This document shows positions 12,603-21,504 of a DNA stretch of 64,000 nucleotides, one piece after another. Position numbers and translations under genes: made by a program. The stretch's first letter is position 1. Each line of letters begins with the position of its first letter. The notes beneath the pieces were generated by a model. It was given only the letters and a program-made list of their open reading frames with translations. It had not been told where the DNA came from and ran no database searches. Source of the DNA: Bifiguratus adelaidae. Lineage: Eukaryota; Mucoromycota; Endogonomycetes; Endogonales. The stretch covers positions 28,196 through 92,195 of the forward strand of contig MVBO01000051.1 of assembly GCA_002261195.1 (NCBI GenBank). The letters are read 5' to 3'.

Positions 12603-13286
12603 GCTGAGCAAGAGAGAGAGAGCGAGAGAGAAGTGTTCCATGTCGATAGCCCCAAAACACAGAGTAAAGTGTCCAAAAAAGGAAATCCTCAAAAGATGTC
12701 CAAAATAGTCATTTTGGGGCCTTGGTCACGGGTGGATAGTGTGACGTCACTTCGGATGATTGGCAATTTGGATGGATCATGTGTTGGGCTTGACCGAGAC
12801 TTTTTGGGGAGATGTACGTGATTGAAAGGGCACACATAGATATTGTGTATAGTACATGCATTGACCTTGTCATGTATCGTACGCTTCATCTAATGTAAGG
12901 AATAGCCAATGCGCATGATCTCTTCGAAAAACGCCATAGAGTGTCGTCAAACAGGGCATTGAAATCGTTTAAGCGCATCTGTCATAATTTTGACTTATTC
13001 CATGCCTATGAGAGTTGTGCAGAACTTTCCGCTCAGACTGTACATACAATACTTCGACATTTTGGATCGAATTCGGTTTAGTGCTGTCATAACACTCTGT
13101 GGTACAATTTGCCCAGCACATGACTTGTATGATGGACCGTTGTGCCAGCTGAATGTATCCACCTTTGCGGCTGTCATTCACGTACCACATTTTGCAATTC
13201 ATTCATTTACATTGTTGCGGGTCGGGTTACGGTGCTTCAAAATTGGGTGAGCGGATAACGGGTGCGCAGTGTTCCTTGAAAGTTGC
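12603..13286. other. Divergent promoter region, no gene seen
   Basis: 684 bp between the divergently transcribed VAP and SelK-like genes. It holds a GA-rich run at about 12605-12630 and a palindromic TGACGTCA. Small reading frames on both strands here look like chance. Confidence 0.5.
12742..12749. promoter_or_regulatory. CRE-like palindrome TGACGTCA
   Basis: A perfect 8-bp ATF/CREB site inside GTGACGTCAC, 140 bp upstream of the VAP start codon. Identical octamers occur in three other intergenic regions of the window (41063, 47373 and 50811). Function is inferred from motif and position only. Confidence 0.45.
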
Positions 13287-13754
13287 ATGCCTTACATTGA
13301 TAAGCGTAAGCTGTTCGTTGACCACAATGGTGACATTTGGACTCAAGTGTATTTCCATAGGAGGCAGAATACTGCAACGCAAGCCCTTTTGGGTAGCGGC
13401 GAAGGATGCGTTCTGGAGCGTATACGCATTCATTACATTCTTCATTATGACACTCATCGATGCAAGTATATGGCAGATGCAGGAGCGTTTCATGACCATT
13501 GAACTCTAACGCTTTGCATAGCCTAGTTCGACGCGACAAAGGCAGATGGAACATAGCAAGCGAACCGGCGCTAGCCTCGCCACTGGTTCCTACATGTCTA
13601 CACGCGGTTCGGAGCATTATAATCAACATGGCGCACGCATTGGCACCATTAATCGTAAGTTTCTGCTGAATGCTAATGCGGATATCGCAACGGAGGCTAA
13701 CAAATGCGTGTAGATGCTGGGTCATGCTCTGCGCAGGGCAAATCCTGAGGTTAA
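13287..13754 (+). CDS. SELENOK: Selenoprotein K-like membrane protein, probable Sec codon (UGA) at 13746
   Basis: Four exons give a SelK/SelG-family protein: 13287-13305, 13361-13461, 13522-13654 and 13714-13754. Introns are GT-AG, GC-AG (13462-13521) and GT-AG; the second and third have clear CTAAC branch sites. The start MPYIDKRGRIL mirrors animal SelK (MVYISNGQVL). A tryptophan-bearing region (PFWVAAKDAFWS) leads into one membrane helix (VYAFITFFIMTLI). A basic, Gly/Ser tail contains ARIGTINH, matching the RRMGRINH of animal SelK. In animals SelK is a small ER-membrane protein linked to ER-associated degradation and palmitoylation. The frame runs 95 codons to TGA (13746-13748), then GGT and TAA. 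Reading the UGA as selenocysteine gives 97 residues with Sec penultimate, against 94 residues with Sec near the end in human. If UGA simply terminates, the product is 95 residues. Family call is fairly firm; Sec is a hypothesis. Confidence 0.7.
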
Positions 13755-13758
13755 AGAT

Positions 13759-13808
13759 GTGAAGGCAATTGTCGCATTGTATGCTACGTACAATGCGACT
13801 GCCTTCAC
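13759..13808 (+). promoter_or_regulatory. Long hairpin just after the UGA, SRE-like
   Basis: A near-perfect inverted repeat. GTGAAGGCA (13759-13767) pairs with TGCCTTCAC (13800-13808), and GTCGCATTGTA (13771-13781) pairs with TACAATGCGAC (13789-13799). A 3-nt bulge (ATT) lies on the 5' side and the loop is 7 nt (TGCTACG). All 20 pairs are Watson-Crick. It starts 10 nt after the UGA of the SelK-like gene, the kind of position used by selenocysteine redefinition elements, stem-loops that favour UGA readthrough. It lacks the non-Watson-Crick core of a SECIS. The structure is plain in the sequence; the role is inferred. Confidence 0.55.
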
Positions 13809-13886
13809 CGTAGCATTGATGTCTAACTTCTAGACATGATGCTTTCACTGTTCTTGCCATCAATCGTGAACCATAAGGTTCTATCT

Positions 13887-13948
13887 ATGACGCGACGTAT
13901 GGTCAATCTTGGAAGGATTTTTTTGTCCTTCCCATTCGTATTGCTGAC
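13887..13948 (+). promoter_or_regulatory. Candidate form-2 SECIS element
   Basis: About 140 nt after the UGA. The 5' core ATGA (13887-13890) faces TGAC (13945-13948), allowing tandem G-A/A-G pairs. Helix II pairs 13892-13902 with 13932-13944: 11 pairs including one G-U, with a two-base bulge and one U-U mismatch. AA (13905-13906) sits in a 5' bulge 14 nt after ATGA. Above it GAAGGA (13912-13917) pairs with TCCTTC (13926-13931) as a mini-stem, as in form-2 SECIS. Helix I below the core is weak. A hand fold only; a chance match is possible. Confidence 0.4.
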
Positions 13949-14122
13949 ACTTTGGATGCGCAGTACAGTACCTCTTGGTCGAATACACAGATTGTACTCT
14001 TAAGCTTTTACATATTGTGTCTTGTTATGCTCATAAATTGCCTGTCATAGTAACCTTTTGTCATTGCGTGTAATGATTGGCACTTCTACTGTATCCCCAT
14101 TGTCCATCACGCGATAGTAGAC

Positions 14123-14128
14123 CACGTG
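14123..14128. promoter_or_regulatory. E-box CACGTG upstream of MMS19
   Basis: CACGTG within CCACGTGAC, 62 bp before the MMS19 start codon. The same hexamer occurs in the SPP2/MOG1 and RPN5/WBP11 divergent promoters. It is a possible bHLH or Cbf1-type site by motif alone. Confidence 0.35.
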
Positions 14129-14189
14129 ACTTAATATCTCGTTCGAATCTGACAACTGCAAAGTATCAGCCTACACCTACTACCTACTC

Positions 14190-17100
14190 ATGTCGGAACA
14201 AGTGCTTAGGCGGCACGTCAACAACTACATTGCTGCCAGTGCTGACGAGCGTGACGTCTTGCAAACGGCGAAATCCCATATTGTTGATGGTAAGTGTTTG
14301 AGTAGATTCAACGATCCAAGATCGGCATCGGCCGATAGAGTTTACATTGCCACGGCGAGAGAACTGCTGACCTGGGAAGCGTTCGCAAGGAGTGTCAAGT
14401 ACCTTTGGATTCGCATATACTCACTGTGGTTCTTGGTTTTGCTTTTCTACAGCTGTGAATGGCGGATCAGTGCAACAGTCTATTCTGACGCTTGTTCAAG
14501 CTCTCGGCGAGTATTTGACCAGCGAAGACGCCTTCTTGCGCGCAAAAGGTAAGACATCACTGGAACAGCGCGAAACCTTAAGTTAGTATCTTGAACACAT
14601 TGGCTAATCTCTTTTTAGCCATCGAACTCCTTTCTGGCGTTCTTGCCGAGATCAGATCTCATGACATTCCAGAGGCAGGAGGTGAGTAATGCCGTAAACA
14701 TATGTCCTTGTATGGCCTGCTCACGATATATGGTAGTCGATGTATTGCTCAACTTCTATACCGAAAAATTGACCGATACGCCGAGCGTATCGGCAGCATT
14801 AGAAGGTTTAAATGCACTAGCAAAATACAGGGCATTCAACGGCGATATGGCACGCAGGGTGGCATCAAGGTACCAAACATGAGATCAGACAGTGGATGGG
14901 TCTAACAATTATTTATGATCCATATAGCTTCTACATGAATGTGGAAGTACAAACCTTCCCGCAGGGCGCGCGATACAACGCTTTTGTTTTGCTCGATACC
15001 CTCCTGAATTATCATCTAGAGGGTGAGTGTATTTGACATGCATGCACGGCTGCACGCTAACACACATGTAGGTATACAGCAACTGGGTGACGATTTTGTG
15101 TTTGGATTTACAAAATCCATGGATGGCGAAAAAGATCCCAGAAACCTCATGCTCGCCTTTTCGCTTTTTAGAACGGTAGTACGAAATTTCGATATTGCGG
15201 CTCACGTGGAAGTATGTCTTGCTTATGGCAATGGCATCCGCTTGTTGCTGACGCTGGCTACAGGATTTGTTTGAAGTGACTTTTTGCTACTTTCCTATTA
15301 CATTCAAGCCTCCGCCGGACGATCCCTATGGCATTACTGCAGATGACTTGAAATTATCGCTTCGGTAGGTCATCATCAATCCAGGTCTTTATCGGTCGCT
15401 GATTATTTCTCCAGTGAGTGCCTTGCCTCATCGCCGTACTTTGCAAACTTTGCATTTCCATTGTTGCTGGAAAAGCTTTCATCGACCTCGGGTAGCGCAA
15501 AGGTGAGGCTTGTCAGCATACCCCGTTTGCATGTATTGTTTCTCAATGGCGTACTGTCTCCAGAAGGATTCCATGGAAACCATTACGGCTTGCGTGCCTG
15601 TCTATGGCGCATCATCTTTATCTCAGCATGTCTCCGACTTGCTTGACGCACTCAAGGTCGAAGTTCTGCATGCGACAGACACCGCTCTAGAAGAAGTCGC
15701 TCTTATCGCTCTTCGTCAAGTGGTAGCTACACTTTCCACAGGTAGCAGCATTGCAGTCAATCCCACCGACAACAGTGATACAAAGATGACCATCCGTGAC
15801 CCTACTGAACGTGCTCTCAAACCCACAATTACCGAATGCCTCGCCAATCTTAAGGAGCCAGAGCTAAAGAACTCCAAACCTTCCGGCCGCGTATTACGTG
15901 CCATTGCAGAAGCATCAGACCCTGCGTTCAGCACCGTCACCAGTGCCATCATTCCGGCTCTGCTACGTCTCTACTCTGACAATCAATTGGCCACCGCTCG
16001 AAAATCCTATCTGGATGTCTTTATTGAACTGTTGGAGGCAAGTAGTACGCTATACGGTACGGCTTTGTATCATGACGGTGCGAGCGACAAGAACGAATTT
16101 GGGGTCACTCCTCTGGTTAATTACAAGGATCGCTTTTTTGAGATTTTCGGCAACTCGCTAATGGCCTCCAACGAATATGAAGGTCTTCGATTGGCTGGGC
16201 TTAAAGGCTTGTACCTCATGTGTACACTGAATGAATTTTTGGCTTCCAATGAGGTGAGTCTGCAGGCGGTAGGAGACGTGATGCTTAACCAGCTGATAGC
16301 TGGAGATTGCCGTACAATATCTGGACCAAATTGTTGTCGAGGATGGGGACACGACCATGCGCAACGCTGTACGTGATTTCTTGCCCAAGCTGGCTCTTCA
16401 GCGACCCGGCACGCTAAGGGCACAGACATTGCCAGTACTTTACGAACGACGATATGAAAGGCTCTTGCCGGAGCAGCGAGATAATTACGCGTATTTGATG
16501 GAATGCATTGGACTGATTGGCGTGCAAGATGCCCTTTTTGAAGACGTGGTAGCGGTGTTCCACAAAGAGGTGCAAACATTGCCTCTCACTGAGCGATCCA
16601 AATGGATCGAGATGCTCAAGGCACTCCAACCGATGCTGGTCAAGAAAAAGGAAGGCAAGACTTTACCTGTACCAGATAGTCTCAAGGCTACTGTTCTTGA
16701 TGTCATCAAGAAGGGTATGGAACTAACCGCTCAAGAAGATGGTGACGAAGCAGGTCATATTATTGGTGACATTGTCCAAACCGTTGTGCAAACCATGGAG
16801 GCTGGGTAAGTTCAACCAAGAAGCGCGAACTTGGTCTCATATTTTCTGGCACAGAGATCAACAAACCTTCATTCAAACGCTGTTTGGGCTATACTTTTCA
16901 GATAATGCTCGCGTCATGCAATCGACACATGTTGCGCCTGCTGCTTGGATTATGCTTGCTTCCGCAGTGATTGCGCTCCGCAGAGAGGTGCCATTACCTA
17001 TCGCGAACGTTGAGCAGATGTTTACCTCTTTTCTCGATACCATTCTTGAGCTGACTACTCCTTCTTCGCAACGCACATCCTTCTCTCTCATGATGTGCTC

Positions 17101-18032
17101 CGTGCTCAACAAATCGGTAGACGAAGACCGCATGATCAAACTACAGCAATTGGTGGTTTCGCGCACCGAGCCGCTATTGCAACAGCCGGAAGTAGGTCAA
17201 CGCGCCTTGATACCCTATCTATGGACCGCCAAAGCACTCATTCTGAGGACCCACGCTTCCGGATACGACATGGTGGACGTGATGATTTCCCTTTTGATCA
17301 CCCGGCTTGGAGCATCGATTGGGCAAGAATTTGGCATCTTGATTGGTGATGCTGGTGGACTGAACAAGCACAATTATGCTGTCGTCAGGGTAAGTGCTCA
17401 TAGGCATAGAGGCCCATCGCCTCCAATTTCTCATACGCCCCTTCTTGCAGCTCCTCTACAAGCAACGCTTTTTTCACCACGTGATGCCGAAGCTGGTGGA
17501 TGGATATCAATCCTCGGAGAATAAAGCCTACTACCTCAAGTCCATGGTCCAAGTGCTTCAACACATCCCCAAGCAAGTGCTCCTGGCCGAGTTACCATCC
17601 GTAAGTCCCATGCATAGTGCCCTTGGTCCGAGTCCTCGGTCTATCCCTCTCTCATACATGTTGTGTTAATTACCCTCCATATCTCAGATCTTTTCTATCC
17701 TCGTCCAAGGCCTCGTCCACCCTGACCCCACTCTACTTCAAGCCACGATGCAAGCCATCCAGACCACCGTCAAAGAAATTCCAACGCTGGTCCAGCAGCA
17801 CCTCCAGACCATCCTCCCGCACCTTCTCGAGCTCACCAAGCATCAACCCATACCCATCCGTGTCCTCGCTCTCCAAACCCTAGCTCTCATCCCTAAACAC
17901 TGTCGCTATGATACCCTTCATCCCTACAAGACATCCATCATCCATGCCCTAGCCAATGCCTTGGATGATCCAAAGCGTCTCGTGAGACGAGAAGCCGTAG
18001 AATGTCGACACACGTGGTTCGTGATGTCATAA
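14190..18032 (+). CDS. MMS19: MMS19/Met18, cytosolic Fe-S targeting factor
   Basis: A multi-exon gene for the HEAT-repeat protein MMS19, which in the CIA complex hands Fe-S clusters to DNA polymerases, helicases and other nuclear proteins. The N-terminal MMS19 domain is recognisable: MSEQVLRRHVNNYIAASADE, then LTLVQALGEYLTSEDAFLRAKAIELLSGVL joined across introns, and FTKSMDGEKDPRNLMLAFSLFR. The C-terminal half is helical repeats (KHQPIPIRVLALQTLALIP). The ending LDDPKRLVRREAVECRHTWF matches the conserved C-terminus of the family, so the stop at 18030-18032 is natural. Introns are short with GT-AG ends, for example near 17391-17450 and 17600-17690. The exon structure near 14290-14460 is less certain. 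Confidence 0.85.
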
Positions 18033-18057
18033 TTTTTTTGGTCGGTTTGAGGGCCAC

Positions 18058-18066
18058 TATAAAAAG
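18058..18066 (+). promoter_or_regulatory. TATA box of the 18.3-kb gene
   Basis: TATAAAAAG about 280 bp before the ATG at 18339. It is followed by a long pyrimidine-rich leader (about 18090-18240), typical of strongly expressed fungal genes. It lies only 26 bp past the MMS19 stop codon. Confidence 0.45.
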
Positions 18067-18338
18067 GGGGTGGCGCCCTAGATTGTTTACGTTTCTTGCT
18101 TGCTGACCGTTACTTCTTGGCTTTTTGCCTTGCCTTGCTACCTCTTTAACGTCCTCTCTGTCTCTTCCTTCCGTCCTATATTTATATACCTTACTCTAGT
18201 CTACTGTCGACATACCCCCCCGCCCGCCTCCTTCAGTGTTTGCTCTTCGTGTTACCGCATGTTGTAAATACACCCACCCTGTATAGTGCTGTTTATTTTA
18301 CTGCCTTTTGTTGTTTTTGTGCATTCACAAGCCAGCCG

Positions 18339-18917
18339 ATGACGTTACTGTGTTCTCAACGTTCGCTACCGGGAATTCGGGACCCGTTTGGATGTCCATT
18401 GGTAGCGCCTCTTCCCAAGAAGGTCGACTCGTCCATCTTTCAGGAACGTCTGCCTCTTGTCGACGATGCGGCCTGGGAACTTTTCGATATCATTGCCAAC
18501 TCTCGTCGTGAACCACCCGCGCCAGCACAAGATGATGAAGTAGAAGAAAAGGAGGAGGAGGAGGAGCAGGATGCCTTGATGATGAAGCCGATGAGGTCGC
18601 AGCAAGACAAGTCTCAGATGGTCTATGGTACCTCGCCCGTCGTTCGTTCCGGCAATCCTCTACCTCATGATGCTACCTTTTCTTCCTTTCGACGTGAGGA
18701 TCGACAAAAGTGCCTTTCTGTCAATGTCCGTTGCGTGACGCGGACTCCACCCATCATTCGGGAAAGCATTCTCGAAGAGGATCATGACCTGGATGAGGTG
18801 GTTGGGGGAGTGTGGCATCTCTCGGTTCAGGACGAGCTCGCGCTGGAGCATGGTCGACCTCGGAGTTTTAGCGTCGGCGATCTCCGCATCACCCACAACA
18901 ATAACAGCAGCATGTGA
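18339..18917 (+). CDS. Hypothetical acidic protein
   Basis: A single-exon frame of 192 codons starting at MTLLCSQRSLPG. I do not recognise the family. Visible features are a central run of glutamates (EVEEKEEEEEQD, about residues 67-79), Pro- and Arg-rich segments, no membrane helix, and an Asn-rich end (THNNNSSM). Several Ser/Arg contexts (SFRRED, RPRSFSVGD) could be phosphosites. An upstream TATA box and pyrimidine-rich leader support real expression. It converges on the bZIP gene with 217 bp between. A longer start upstream in the same frame is possible but falls in the leader. Confidence 0.55.
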   Translation: MTLLCSQRSLPGIRDPFGCPLVAPLPKKVDSSIFQERLPLVDDAAWELFDIIANSRREPPAPAQDDEVEEKEEEEEQDALMMKPMRSQQDKSQMVYGTSPVVRSGNPLPHDATFSSFRREDRQKCLSVNVRCVTRTPPIIRESILEEDHDLDEVVGGVWHLSVQDELALEHGRPRSFSVGDLRITHNNNSSM

Positions 18918-19134
18918 AGTCTTCCTCCTTCCCCCCCGCTTTCTTTCCGTGTTCCACCAGGTGTTTGTGTAGATAACCTATTAGTGCACATAGTCTAGAC
19001 AGGTTCTCATGTATAGTCTGTTCCTTCTTTCCCCTTGATCATATATTCTCTCTCTCTATCGTTCTCGCACTCTGCTGAACAAACAAAAACAAGTACACAC
19101 AAGATGCAAAGAAGAAAGAACCTCTGTTCTCCAT

Positions 19135-19800
19135 TTACTTTTCCGCTAGAAGTTTCTTGAGCCGCGCATTCTCTTTTTCCAACTCCTCCATGGCTTCCAA
19201 CAATGATTCATAATGAGAACGCAAAAACTCGTTCTCTGCGGCCAAGTTTCGTTGATGCTGCAAACGCTTCTCTCTTGAGCGTCGAGCCGCCAATCGATTA
19301 CGTTCACGACGTCGCAAAGTACGTGCTGGTATGTCACCGCCTTCGTCGCCTTCGTCGCCTTCCTCGGCCTGTCTTCTTCGACCATGCCGTTCTGCCTCTT
19401 CTCCTTCGTCCTCTTCGTCCTCCTCGTCCTCCTCTTCTTCACCGCCTCTCTCGGGCTCTGCCTCTTCGACCGGCGGTGCCAACACCACGTTTTCTGGTTT
19501 AGGCTCCTGCATCTCCTCGGCCATAGTCATACGCCCCTCTTGCCACAACACGGTCGGATCAATCGTAGACTCACCCATCGACAAAAGTGTCTGAAAAGCA
19601 CGATTCGGCGACTCTCGACCATCCCTTCGTCTTCGTCGTCGTCGTCCTTCCCTATCATCCATCCACGTCTCGGCCGGTTCCCACCACTCTCGACGATCCA
19701 ACCATGCCATAGGCCATAACGGCGGTGGAATCCTCATCTTGTCTTCCACACGTGGATGAAAGGGTTGAAGTAAATGCATTGGTGCTTTGCGTGGATCCAT
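19135..19800 (-). CDS. bZIP transcription factor
   Basis: A single-exon gene of 221 codons. The C-terminal 60 residues form a bZIP: the basic region RRRERNRLAARRSREKRLQH has the invariant N-x2-A-A-x-x-S-R pattern, followed by leucine-zipper heptads (LAAENEFLRSH, LLEAMEELEKENARLKKLLAEK) reaching the stop. The middle is strongly acidic (runs of E and D) before an Arg-rich patch, and another Arg-run (RRRRRRRDGR) occurs near residue 52. The N-terminus is Pro/Trp-rich. It should bind DNA as a dimer in the nucleus; target genes are unknown. Start at MDPRKAPM (19800). Its promoter faces that of URC4, with start codons only 88 bp apart. Confidence 0.88.
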   Translation of the reverse strand: MDPRKAPMHLLQPFHPRVEDKMRIPPPLWPMAWLDRREWWEPAETWMDDREGRRRRRRRDGRESPNRAFQTLLSMGESTIDPTVLWQEGRMTMAEEMQEPKPENVVLAPPVEEAEPERGGEEEEDEEDEEDEGEEAERHGRRRQAEEGDEGDEGGDIPARTLRRRERNRLAARRSREKRLQHQRNLAAENEFLRSHYESLLEAMEELEKENARLKKLLAEK

Positions 19801-19888
19801 TGAAAGAGAGTAAGCAAGAAAGAAAGGTCAAATGAGCTCATAGAACAATAGACGCCATTTAAGGCAATACCCCACCTCCCACTCTGTC

Positions 19889-21504
19889 ATGGAAGAGCGC
19901 ACCATCCGTTACTTGCAGAGTCTACCTGCCATACGCGCACGGTGTGGACGTATCCTTGCGCTTGCACAACAAGGAGGCTTGTGCCATTTCACCTTGCAAC
20001 TCGATCAACTGGATAAGGTCGTTGACCATGTGGTGAACGTCATTGCAAGCAAGTATCCCACGCTGGATATCCCTCCTCATTCACGCTGGCGACACTTGGA
20101 CGTGGACGTTCCACGTGTAGAGGGTCTTCTGAAGAAGGATGGGGATCGACTAGAGCAAACCAGACGTTTGGTGGACTTGACCGTCGTGAGTGTGCTGTTG
20201 GACGCAGGGGCAGGGAATGTGTGGAGGTATCGGGAGGGTGAACGGGTGTATGGACGGTCGGAAGGGTTGGGTGTGGCCAGTGTAGAGATGTTTAAGAATG
20301 GCTTGTTTTCGAGCAATGCTCTCCAGCCGCTTCAAGTCGATGGTGAGTGGGGCATGGACACATACCGCCTTATTGTGTATTGATGGACATGTTGGATGGT
20401 AGCCACGGCGCTCAAGGCATTGACGGCACAAGATATTGCCCTAGGCATGCAAGTGACGCCAGATAATATCATGGTGGGCTTGGAAGGACGCGCTTCGTTG
20501 CTCAACAAGTTGGGAGAAACCTTGGAGACCGAATCCACCTTTTTTGGTCCCTCGGCGAGGCCAGGCAACCTGGTGGGTGAGTGCACACGCCCGGTCGATG
20601 GCACAGTTGACCCTAGCCGCAAGACCTTGTCGCTCATAAACCATGCCTAGACTATCTGTTGGCGCATCCAACGTCCACGCCCACCTCCATCGAGATGGAA
20701 ACCTTGTGGGCTGCCTTGATGCAAGGACTGGCTTCCATCTGGCCATCGCGAACCACTTTATTCGGCAAGGCACTGGGTGATGTTTGGCCTTGTGAAGCCC
20801 TCAAACAAGACCATGTCACTGTCGAAGATCACACCAGTCTTGAAGTAGTCCATTATGTGCCGTTCCACAAATTGACCCAATGGATGGCCTATTCGTTGGT
20901 GGAAGTGCTTGAACGGGTAGGACACCTCAAGGTGGAGCACACAGAACTTCTCACTGGTCTTCCCGAGTACCGAAACGGTAAGAGAATACAAAACGAGTAG
21001 CATCCGCAATTGCTCACCACGTCTTATAGGCGGTCTGTTTGTGGACCTGGGTGTGCTCAAATTGACCCCTGGAACCTTGAAACGCGGTCTGTGGTTTGCT
21101 TCCCAAATGCAACCGGATGTTCCCCCTCTCTATGAGATTCCCATGTTTGAGCCGAATGATCAAGCCATTATTGAGTGGCGCGCTCTGACGGTGGCTCTAC
21201 TGGATATCGTGGGGGAGCGTGTCAAACAAAGGCTCGGCCGCAAAGATTTTACATTGGCTCAAGTGCTTGAGGGAGGTACCTGGAATGTGAGTGACAATAA
21301 TGGGGGTTATGCAGGAATGAATGGATTAATATTGTTCGGTTGTCGTAGGCTGGTCGTGAGATTGCCGCCACGTTACGTCCCGAAACCAAGGAGCCTCCCA
21401 TTGCCATAAAGGTAGGTTCTTTTACATTTACATGCCATGAATACCATCTAAAAGCGTGCACACGCAATCTCTTCTTCTGTTAGAGCGACGGAACATTATT
21501 CTAG
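19889..21504 (+). CDS. URC4: URC4/DUF1688 uracil catabolism protein
   Basis: A DUF1688 family protein, known from the fungal URC pathway of uracil breakdown, where its chemistry is unsettled. The diagnostic N-terminal segment is present: LTVVSVLLDAGAGNVWRY, then RSEGLGVASVEMF and NGLFSSNALQPLQVD. Later blocks include HHVTVEDHTSLEVVHYVPFHKLTQW-like sequence, a segment GGLFVDLGVLKL, and the end GREIAATLRPETKEPPIAIK joined across an intron (about 21414-21483) to SDGTLF. Introns are about 50-75 bp. The last codon is TAG at 21502-21504, overlapping the stop of the convergent methyltransferase gene. The ATG at 19889 gives the expected N-terminus. Confidence 0.87.

Noticed and set aside
13714-13830. 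Alternative plus-strand reading of the last SelK exon (MLGHALRRANPEV to LMSNF)
   Set aside because: It is open but requires a different frame from the upstream exons and loses the INH motif shared with SelK. It also runs through the hairpin.
13811-13842. Small stem GTCTA/TAGAC flanked by TGAT on both sides as a possible SECIS
   Set aside because: The helix is only 5-6 bp with a 5-nt loop, too short for a SECIS, and no AA is correctly placed.
13237-13863. A 208-codon minus-strand Cys/His-rich frame resembling a DC1/C1 zinc domain (CHHCGQRTAYAYQCKACNF)
   Set aside because: It lies antisense to the SelK-like gene, whose plus-strand introns have strong donor, branch and acceptor signals and whose spliced protein matches a known family. 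The Cys pattern is incomplete and is taken as a shadow.
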